Source: Pyrinomonadaceae bacterium | GTDB lineage: Bacteria; Acidobacteriota; Blastocatellia; Pyrinomonadales; Pyrinomonadaceae | Assembly: GCA_025937955.1 (NCBI GenBank) | Contig: JAICQI010000016.1 | Location: 1-19,215, forward strand | DNA length: 19,215 nucleotides | Direction: 5' to 3' | In this document: in pieces, positions 13,768 to 19,215 of the stretch | How the letters are laid out: every line of letters starts with the position of its first letter | Numbering within the stretch: position 1 is the first letter of the stretch | Position numbers and translations under genes: made by a program | The notes under the pieces: generated by a model | The model's input: the letters and a program-made list of their open reading frames with translations, nothing else | What the model was told of the DNA's origin: nothing | Database searches by the model: none

Positions 13768-16248
13768 CTAGAAACCTTTGCGTATCAGGTACGACATCTT
13801 GATGAAAAATGTCCGTGCGTTGCGGCGGAAACCGGGGACGACATTACGTGTGAACGGATGAAGGGTGTCGTAGTTCAGATCGTCGTTGTAACCGGCGTAG
13901 AACGCTGTGCCGGGGCTCGGCGTCCACCCAAACAACGCCTGCGATCGCAAGCGTGAGTTGAGGGTGTTGTAATCGAGAATCAGCCGCGCAAAGGTGGCTT
14001 TGGTGAACTGGTAAGTACCGCGCAGTGTCATGATCTGGATGTTGTATGCGATGCGATCGGTGTCGTAGCGTCGCAGGCGTTGGCTATTGATGCTGAATTG
14101 CGCGCGTAGTTCGTTGGTTGGTTGATAGGTGACGTTGCCGTTGAACTGAAGCAGGCTGCCGCGACCCGGATCGAGCGGTGCTTTGTCTCCTAATAGCAAC
14201 GCCGCCGGACTGACGCGCGGATACTTGTCGCCGTTGCCGAAGTCCAAATCAAAGTGGCCCCAGCGTTGTGTTACCTGGCCGTTGATCTGAATCTTCTTGC
14301 TGTAGTTCGAACCTGCATAAAACGAGAGGTGCTGTTTGTCCGAGGCGCGCTCGTTGTTCTCACCGTAGAAGGTGCACTTGTTCTCGACTGCAAACGGATT
14401 ACACGGCTTAGCTTCGCGTGTTGGTCCAAACTCGTGATCGAACAGACGCTCGTAACCGGGTTCCCACCAAACGCCCACCCAACTATTGCGCGGCAACTGC
14501 AACTCGACGAGGTTCTCGTTTTCCCACGTGTACATTCGTCCCTGCCAGTCGTAATCGATGTGGACCATTGAGTGCCAGTGAAACGAGATGATCTTCTTTT
14601 TGGTATTGGGATCGGAGTTGTAACGAAGGAAGCCGTAATTAAAGTTTGAATTTGTGCGCTGCACGAAACCGACGTCAGCACGATAGTCCTGCGTAAACCC
14701 TTCGCCGTAAAGCTCCCAACCCCAGTTGCGACCGGAAACGTTGTAGCTCGTTGCATAACCGAAACCGTTGCCGGTGCGGTAACGAGTCTCGCCATCATTC
14801 GGATCGAAAAAGAAGTTGCGCGAAGTTGTCCCAAGGGTCTGGAAGGTCAGGGTCGTTTGCTTGTCGAGACGAAAACGGCCATCGATTCCCAACACTTGAT
14901 TGTGTTTCTCGATGAAGTTGTAACTCGTCACGACCATGCCGATCGAGTTTTCCTTGCCAACGTCGCGTTTCAGGCGCAGCACGCCGATGTAAGCGTTCTT
15001 GTCAAGAATACGTTCGTTGTTGCAAAGGGTCTTCGGATCGAGAAAGCGCTTCTCGAGACAACCGTTCAAGTTGCCACGATCGTCGGCGCTGAGATTTCCT
15101 GGTCCATTATCGCTGGCGACCATCAATCCAAACGTATTGCGTCCCAACTTTCCGGTCGTCTTCACCGCGAAGTCCGGATCGACTATGGAGCGCGTGTGTA
15201 CAGCAGTGATTGGCGTCTGAAAAATGTCGATGCCTTCAAGGAAGAATGGCCGCTTCTCGGGGAAGAAGATCGGGAAACGCTGGTTGGCCGTCACTACCAG
15301 TTGATCTGCTTCGACTTGAGCAAAATCGGGATTGACAGCCAAATCGATCGTGACTGCCGAGCTCGGGATGAATTTCGCTGTCAAGCCCAGATCGAGTCCG
15401 ACAGGCTCGTTCACGATGCGACCCGGATCGGTCTTGGGATCAAGCACTCCAAAGTTGCCAACAAAACGGCTGTTCTGAGAAACAGTCACACTGGGAATCA
15501 GCTCGATGGTACGTTCGACCGAAAGATCCTCGAGACCGGTCAGGTGTCCGGCCTGGCTCAGTTGGCTGTCGATGCTGCGCGAGAACGGCATCCACGAATC
15601 CATTTCCCTTTCGAAACGCTGGATGCGGCGGAAGAAGTGCGCGCCCCAGAGTTTTCCTTTGCCGGCTTCGAAGCGCAGTGACTTGAAAGGAATCGCAATC
15701 TCGACGTCGAAGCCGGTCTCGTGAACGATGCCTTTGGACTCCATCAACAGATCGACGCTCATGTCCTCGCCGCGTCCTTCGGTGAGGATCCCATCGCCCT
15801 GAATTCCGTGTGGGTTAAAGAAAACTTCAAACGCCTTGCGCTTGTCGTTGAAAGTGTCGAGCATGACACCGACGTAGTCGTCCTGCCAGATGTTGTCGCG
15901 CTTGGCGATGGTGGCGCGTATTTTATCCGGCTCGTCGGTGGCTTTGAACGCGATGTAGAGAAACTGCGGGTCGTAGCCCAGGAGAACTGCGGTCGGTTTT
16001 GAAGGTGGAGTGTTGTCGCCGGGCTGAATTTGATAGAAGTCTTTCAGCACGACCGCCTTTTGCCAAACTTCTTCGTCGAGCTTGCCGTCGATGACTGGCG
16101 GTTTATCAAACTTTGGGATGGTAACGGGACTCGACTTCTCAGTTGGAAGGACGAAGGCACCTTTTGCCGTTTCGGTCGTTGCGACCGTCTGGGCATTTAC
16201 GCAAAGAGCAATGGCAAGAATGAACAGAATACTTAGAGAGAGTTTCAT
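13768..16248 (-). CDS. Exported DUF5916 protein: CBM9-like domain plus outer-membrane beta-barrel
   Basis: An 826-aa protein with a Sec signal peptide (MKLSLSILFILAIALCVNAQ). I chose ATG 16248 because it gives a compact signal; an earlier GTG at 16266 adds six residues and falls in a repeat. Residues about 45-205 form a CBM9-like beta-sandwich (PVIDGKLDEEVW, YDPQFLYIAFKATD, DNIWQDDYVGVMLDTF, FFNPHGIQGDG). From about 225 onward alternate hydrophobic strands, ending in MSYLIRKGF with the C-terminal Phe typical of outer-membrane barrels. The DUF5916 family is known from Bacteroidota, Acidobacteriota and marine bacteria; its function is not established. A role in binding or import of carbohydrate or peptide is a guess. 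It is upstream of, and co-directional with, the efflux operon, but the 101-bp gap with phased repeats suggests separate control. Confidence 0.9.
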   Translation of the reverse strand: MKLSLSILFILAIALCVNAQTVATTETAKGAFVLPTEKSSPVTIPKFDKPPVIDGKLDEEVWQKAVVLKDFYQIQPGDNTPPSKPTAVLLGYDPQFLYIAFKATDEPDKIRATIAKRDNIWQDDYVGVMLDTFNDKRKAFEVFFNPHGIQGDGILTEGRGEDMSVDLLMESKGIVHETGFDVEIAIPFKSLRFEAGKGKLWGAHFFRRIQRFEREMDSWMPFSRSIDSQLSQAGHLTGLEDLSVERTIELIPSVTVSQNSRFVGNFGVLDPKTDPGRIVNEPVGLDLGLTAKFIPSSAVTIDLAVNPDFAQVEADQLVVTANQRFPIFFPEKRPFFLEGIDIFQTPITAVHTRSIVDPDFAVKTTGKLGRNTFGLMVASDNGPGNLSADDRGNLNGCLEKRFLDPKTLCNNERILDKNAYIGVLRLKRDVGKENSIGMVVTSYNFIEKHNQVLGIDGRFRLDKQTTLTFQTLGTTSRNFFFDPNDGETRYRTGNGFGYATSYNVSGRNWGWELYGEGFTQDYRADVGFVQRTNSNFNYGFLRYNSDPNTKKKIISFHWHSMVHIDYDWQGRMYTWENENLVELQLPRNSWVGVWWEPGYERLFDHEFGPTREAKPCNPFAVENKCTFYGENNERASDKQHLSFYAGSNYSKKIQINGQVTQRWGHFDLDFGNGDKYPRVSPAALLLGDKAPLDPGRGSLLQFNGNVTYQPTNELRAQFSINSQRLRRYDTDRIAYNIQIMTLRGTYQFTKATFARLILDYNTLNSRLRSQALFGWTPSPGTAFYAGYNDDLNYDTLHPFTRNVVPGFRRNARTFFIKMSYLIRKGF

Positions 16249-16260
16249 CAAACCTAATCT

Positions 16261-16321
16261 GGCCACAGATCTTCACTGATAGACGCAGGTCTATCTGTGT
16301 TTATCCGTGAAATCTGTGGCT
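16261..16321. repeat. Palindromic element, CCACAGAT type
   Basis: GGCCACAGAT at 16261-16270 is mirrored by ATCTGTGGCT at 16312-16321. In the centre TGATAGAC faces GTCTATC across GCAG. It begins about 12 nt upstream of the DUF5916 start and ends 3 nt from the stop codon of the downstream DUF4097 ORF. Outer bases match the elements at 1840-1905 and 18933-19010. It may terminate the DUF4097 transcript or provide part of the DUF5916 leader. Confidence 0.8.
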
Positions 16322-16324
16322 AAG

Positions 16325-17002
16325 TTACTGCCGGGGGCGCAGGAGAATTTTGCCGTCGCCAGTTTTAAGAATGAAAACCTTTCCGCCATTGCCGATGCGC
16401 CAGCGTTTGAGTCGCGGAGAAGGAGTTATGTCCTCAGCAACGTTAAATCCCTCGTTGCTGATTTCGTCGGGGGAGTTGGTTTCGATTGTGAAGCTGGAAC
16501 CAGCCGGCACGGTCAGCGAAATTTGGCCGTCACCGGTTCGTGCTGCAAGCGAGTTGAAGTTGCCATCCAAAGCGATTTCGCCATCGCCGGTGCGGGCATC
16601 GACCTGACCTTCAAACTTGATAACGCGGATCACGCCGTCGCCCGTGTTTACCTGAAGCTGCCCGCCGCCATTCGCGACTTCGATTGGACCATCGCCCGAA
16701 CGAAGCGTGATCTGCCCTGTGACTCCATCGAGATTCAGCGCGCCATCACCGGATGAAACGTGCAGACTTGTTTGCCTGGGCACGTAGACGTCGAAGTTTA
16801 CGCTGCCGTATTGCTGGTCGTTGTTGTTAGCTGTGATAGTGATCGCGCTTCCGGTTTGCTGGGCCTGAATCGTGATCTCCTTGAGACTGTTTTCGTCGTG
16901 GGAACCCTTCGTGGCGTGATAAGTGACTTCCGGCTTGTCCCAGCCATGAATGGTCACGTGGCCGTCGAAGGTATTGAGCGTTACTCGCGGCGATCCACTC
17001 AC
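16325..17002 (-). CDS. DUF4097-type beta-strand-repeat protein, probable 3' part of a split gene
   Basis: 225 aa from the only possible start, GTG at 17002. No ribosome site precedes it, and no signal peptide is present. The frame is open upstream for 15 further codons to the TAA that ends the preceding DUF4097 gene, in the same reading frame. Those codons (NNDRFTAKESKTFA) look like the natural first strand of this domain, which continues VSGSPRVTLNTFDG and HVTIHGWDKPEV. The body has five GDG-centred turns (SSGDGALNLDG, RSGDGPIEV, NTGDGVIRV, RTGDGEIAL, RTGDGQISL), the mark of a right-handed beta-solenoid 'adhesin' fold. The C-terminus is KTGDGKILLRPRQ. Most likely it was, or is, the second half of one roughly 617-codon protein. 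If translated alone it would remain in the cytosol. Confidence 0.7.
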   Translation of the reverse strand: MSGSPRVTLNTFDGHVTIHGWDKPEVTYHATKGSHDENSLKEITIQAQQTGSAITITANNNDQQYGSVNFDVYVPRQTSLHVSSGDGALNLDGVTGQITLRSGDGPIEVANGGGQLQVNTGDGVIRVIKFEGQVDARTGDGEIALDGNFNSLAARTGDGQISLTVPAGSSFTIETNSPDEISNEGFNVAEDITPSPRLKRWRIGNGGKVFILKTGDGKILLRPRQ

Positions 17003-17044
17003 CGCAAACGTTTTTGATTCCTTAGCCGTGAACCGGTCGTTGTT

Positions 17045-18172
17045 TTAAACCTGAACTCTCGGTCTGTTGACGGACACTCGCGCCCGCGCCTGTTCGCGAA
17101 CCATCTCTCGTTGCGCGCGCTCGATCTCACGCTGCGCCTCACGCATCGCCTGATTAACCTGACGTTGGGCTTCCCGCGCAACGCGGACGGTATCGACACG
17201 CGCTCGCACAACCGGAGTCACATCCACGTCAACATCTACATCACCCTCTGAATTTTTGGCGTCGCTCTCGAGCGACGTGCCCGGGCTGAGCGGCAGACCG
17301 TCCTGTGCGTGATTGATTTGGATGGCGCCGTTGACGTTACCGAGCTTGATGCGTGGACCACCGGTACCAATCTGACCCTCGAGACTGTGCCCAACGTACT
17401 CGCCGTGTTTGACTTTCAAACCGAAGTCAGTCGAGATACCGCCATGGACCGTGCCCGCACGAATCGAAGCGTTTGCATTCGACGGGATGATCAGAGTTAC
17501 GTTGCCGTTGACCGAGCCGAGCTCGATTGGTTTCGACTCATCGAGCTGAGTAAACGCGACTTGCAGTGGTCCATTGATGGTTGACAACCTGGCCTCACCC
17601 GCAAGACCTTTAGCGTTAACCTTGCCATTTATCGAAGAAGCTTTGACGTTGCCTTCAACTCCATCAATGTCGATCGAGCCGTTTATCAATTCAATCGACT
17701 GGAGCACAGCCTTGCGTGGCACAGTCAACGTGTAGTCCACGATCGCGGGATTGTCGTGGCGTCGATGGTCCTTGTAGAAACTCTGATTCTCGTCCGGATA
17801 TTCGGTTTTGATTCTGATGTTCTCTTCAGTTGCGTTAATTTCGATTTTGGCTTCCGCCAGCCGCTCTCTCCGATACGCTCTTTTGATTGCGTCGACTTGT
17901 ACTGACGCCTGATCCCAAACTTTGATCTGTACGCCGCCGTTGAGGTTTTCGAGACTGACGCGACCGGTAGGAGATAGTGGATAGGTTTGATGAAACTCTT
18001 CGCGGACTTCCTCCCCGGGTTGTTCGGCGTTAGCCGTGGTATCTATCGTTGACGGAACCGACGGCACGGGCCGTTGGTCCTGGACGGTTCCGCTCGCCTC
18101 TACTGGTCCAGCGCCATTGCTGGCCAAAGCGACGATCAGCAAAACCGCACTGATCAGGCTTTTCATTAACAT
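17045..18172 (-). CDS. DUF4097-family exported beta-strand-repeat protein
   Basis: 375 aa with a signal peptide at the start (MLMKSLISAVLL, then IVALASNG). Residues about 60-300 form a beta-solenoid: VSLENLNGGVQIKVWDQASV opens the domain. Repeated (S/V)(I/V)NG turns follow (ELINGSIDIDG, ASSINGKVNA, STINGPLQV, GSVNGNVTL, GNVNGAIQI). Then comes an acidic DVDVDVDV stretch and an Arg/Gln/Glu-rich helix (residues about 320-365, with REAQREIERAQREMVRE). It is exported to the periplasm or surface; DUF4097 proteins have no settled function. The stop is a TAA at 17045-17047, after which the same frame goes on into the next DUF4097 domain. It lies 29 nt after the 199-aa gene. The ATG at 18172 is taken as start; a second ATG two codons on is equally possible. 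Confidence 0.85.
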   Translation of the reverse strand: MLMKSLISAVLLIVALASNGAGPVEASGTVQDQRPVPSVPSTIDTTANAEQPGEEVREEFHQTYPLSPTGRVSLENLNGGVQIKVWDQASVQVDAIKRAYRRERLAEAKIEINATEENIRIKTEYPDENQSFYKDHRRHDNPAIVDYTLTVPRKAVLQSIELINGSIDIDGVEGNVKASSINGKVNAKGLAGEARLSTINGPLQVAFTQLDESKPIELGSVNGNVTLIIPSNANASIRAGTVHGGISTDFGLKVKHGEYVGHSLEGQIGTGGPRIKLGNVNGAIQINHAQDGLPLSPGTSLESDAKNSEGDVDVDVDVTPVVRARVDTVRVAREAQRQVNQAMREAQREIERAQREMVREQARARVSVNRPRVQV

Positions 18173-18201
18173 TGTCTCTCGTTCCTATTAAGAATGGTTT
18201 A

Positions 18202-18801
18202 TTAACCGGCGCTGCGTACACTAATACTACGATTAAAAGTCTTCAAAAGCATTTCCCGATCGCGAGTATTGATTCTGAACGATCCGTTTTTTCGAGTCTT
18301 GAATTTGAACGGCACCGCCGAAAACGAGGTTACTGGAACCTCTGGAACAACTATTTCAAGTGTCTCAACGTCAGCTTCGTGAACGGAAGGGATTCGCACC
18401 TCAAATTGTACTGGATCGACTACGTGAGATCGCACTCTCTTCACTTTGACGACGTCACCCCTGCTGCTTGATCGCTTCACGGCTACTGGCGCTTCTGTCT
18501 CTTCTATCTCACTCGTCTCCACTTTAGTAACGTGTGTCAGCCAGGGAAGCTCGACAGAAGGCGTCGACTGCTTCAATTCGCAACTCTCAGCCTTGACTAC
18601 CAGCGGTGGCTGCGGCGTTTGCGGGACATCAACGGGAACGATCGTGCCGGACCATTGAGCCATCAGGCGGCTGGCATCGAGACTCAACTGCTGAATCTGA
18701 TTCAACTCCTTCATGGCGCTCGAGAACGCGGTCAGGCCGACCACCAAAAGCAGGATTATTCTATAACTTGCCTTGTCGTTGTTCTGTCCCGTGCTGTTCA
18801 T
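18202..18801 (-). CDS. 199-aa membrane-anchored hypothetical protein
   Basis: Starts at ATG 18801 behind an AAGGGG about 9 nt upstream. Residues 14-30 (RIILLLVVGLTAFSSA) form one membrane span or an uncleaved signal anchor. The segment KELNQIQQLSLDASRLMAQW follows as a probable helix. The rest is Pro/Val/Glu-rich, with a basic patch (KRSSSRGDVVKVKRVRSH) and a C-terminal FRINTRDREMLLKTFNRSI. I recognise no domain. It precedes the DUF4097 gene by 29 nt in the same orientation, so the two are probably co-transcribed and may act together at the envelope. A long inverted repeat lies in its leader. Confidence 0.75.
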   Translation of the reverse strand: MNSTGQNNDKASYRIILLLVVGLTAFSSAMKELNQIQQLSLDASRLMAQWSGTIVPVDVPQTPQPPLVVKAESCELKQSTPSVELPWLTHVTKVETSEIEETEAPVAVKRSSSRGDVVKVKRVRSHVVDPVQFEVRIPSVHEADVETLEIVVPEVPVTSFSAVPFKFKTRKNGSFRINTRDREMLLKTFNRSISVRSAG

Positions 18802-18823
18802 ACCGTGACCCCTTTAGTTTTAA

Positions 18824-18872
18824 GGCCGAGAGCCGTCAGTTCTGAAGTAACTAGTTCCGACCGCTCTCGGCC
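18824..18872. promoter_or_regulatory. Long-loop hairpin in the leader of the 199-aa gene
   Basis: GGCCGAGAGC at 18824-18833 pairs perfectly with GCTCTCGGCC at 18863-18872 around a 29-nt loop. It ends about 22 nt upstream of the start codon at 18801. No U-tract follows on either strand. The loop contains GGAAC on the minus strand. It may be a 5' UTR structure or an operator. Confidence 0.45.
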
Positions 18873-18932
18873 CTTCTGCGTTGCTCTATAGTCAAAACAC
18901 CGACCCTTGAAAGGTTGTGACAATAAAGTTTC

Positions 18933-19010
18933 GCCACAAAAAAGCACAAAAGGCACAAAAGATAAATCCCTTCAAAATCTATCTTTTGTGCCTTTGTACC
19001 TTTTTGTGGC
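18933..19010. repeat. Palindromic element, GCCACAAAAA type
   Basis: GCCACAAAAA at 18933 is mirrored by TTTTTGTGGC ending at 19010. The arms continue (AAAGGCACAAAAGATA against TATCTTTTGTGCCTTT), giving about 32 nearly matching bases on each side with a short centre near 18965-18979. The stop codon of the truncated upstream gene (TTA at 19011-19013) touches it directly. Same outer bases (GCCAC...GTGGCT) as two other elements in the window. Confidence 0.85.
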
Positions 19011-19215
19011 TTAGATCTTTTTAAGTCTGACTGTCCCACCAAACGAGGCGACGGTGATGATGGCATCCCCGGAGCCGCAGATGGCAGTCACGCGACGCAG
19101 CGAGTACGTAACGACCACGGCGGGCCTCGGCGTTATGATCGGAGCGATGACTGGTCCAGCTTTGGGCGCCTTGTCTTTTTCAAGCTTGTCTTTGACGGCG
19201 GGCGGCTTCGGCTTC
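19011..19215 (-). CDS. C-terminal part of an unidentified protein, cut by the window edge
   Basis: The minus-strand frame entering at 19215 is open and ends in TAA at 19013-19011, giving 67 codons. It reads KPKPPAVKDKLEKDKAPKAG, then PVIAPIITPRPA, then a compact end VVVTYSLRRVTAICGSG and DAIITVASFGGTVRLKKI. So a Lys/Pro-rich linker is followed by a short beta-rich tail. Its start lies beyond the window, and I do not recognise the family. It has the orientation and linker style of the 199-aa gene that follows after about 210 bp. Confidence 0.6.
   Translation of the reverse strand, partial: KPKPPAVKDKLEKDKAPKAGPVIAPIITPRPAVVVTYSLRRVTAICGSGDAIITVASFGGTVRLKKI

Noticed and set aside
14857..15681. 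274-codon plus-strand ORF inside the DUF5916 gene
   Set aside because: It is antisense to a long gene with clear domains, shows no recognisable motif and has no ribosome site; it is a composition shadow.
16325..18172. Repeated GDG and ING motifs as evidence of recent DNA duplication
   Set aside because: They are recurrent turns of the beta-solenoid fold with differing codons, normal for DUF4097 proteins.

Overview
The window looks like bacterial chromosome from a Gram-negative, non-proteobacterial lineage, most plausibly Acidobacteriota (Blastocatellia/Pyrinomonadaceae-like). This rests on the gene mix: a DUF5916 outer-membrane protein, DUF4097 beta-strand-repeat proteins, a HAE1-type RND pump, a divergent MreB, a PGI of the transaldolase-fusion type, and many small species-typical proteins. 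It also rests on short palindromic intergenic elements. The taxonomy is inference from family resemblance; no search was run. No tRNA, rRNA, CRISPR array, transposase or phage gene is visible.

Layout. (1) 91-3398 is a block of small and stress-like genes. A minus-strand unit encodes a Lys-rich 76-aa protein, an NAD(P)-dependent short-chain reductase with a basic tail and a 52-aa single-span membrane protein. Divergent from it is a 65-aa charged protein. Then come a convergent 66-aa zinc-ribbon-like protein with a TTG start, a poxvirus-type DNA topoisomerase IB, and a 40-aa membrane miniprotein. (2) 3437-6385 carries, on the minus strand, an orphan MreB-like actin homologue and a stand-alone glucose-6-phosphate isomerase. 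(3) 6440-9170 is a tightly packed plus-strand operon: nicotinamidase, a divergent nicotinate phosphoribosyltransferase, and a class II aldolase/adducin-fold protein that overlaps it by 11 nt. (4) 9167-13666 is a minus-strand RND efflux operon (lipoprotein adaptor, then HAE1 pump) with 10-bp-phased direct repeats upstream of the adaptor. (5) 13768-16248 is an exported CBM9-like/DUF5916 protein. (6) 16325-19215 is a minus-strand run: the C-terminus of a truncated gene, a 199-aa membrane-anchored protein, a DUF4097 protein with signal peptide, and a second DUF4097 ORF in the same frame, separated from the first by one TAA.

The most noteworthy non-gene signal is a set of palindromic elements lying at gene 3' ends (1840-1905, 3183-3212, 3419-3441, 4721-4800, 16261-16321, 18933-19010). 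Three of them share the same outer ends (GCCAC...GTGGCT) although their cores differ. In at least two cases the element supplies the last codons and stop of the neighbouring gene. The other main candidates are the in-frame TAA between the two DUF4097 ORFs, the phased repeats of the efflux promoter, and the unannotated 40-aa membrane protein. No gap between genes exceeds 300 bases.
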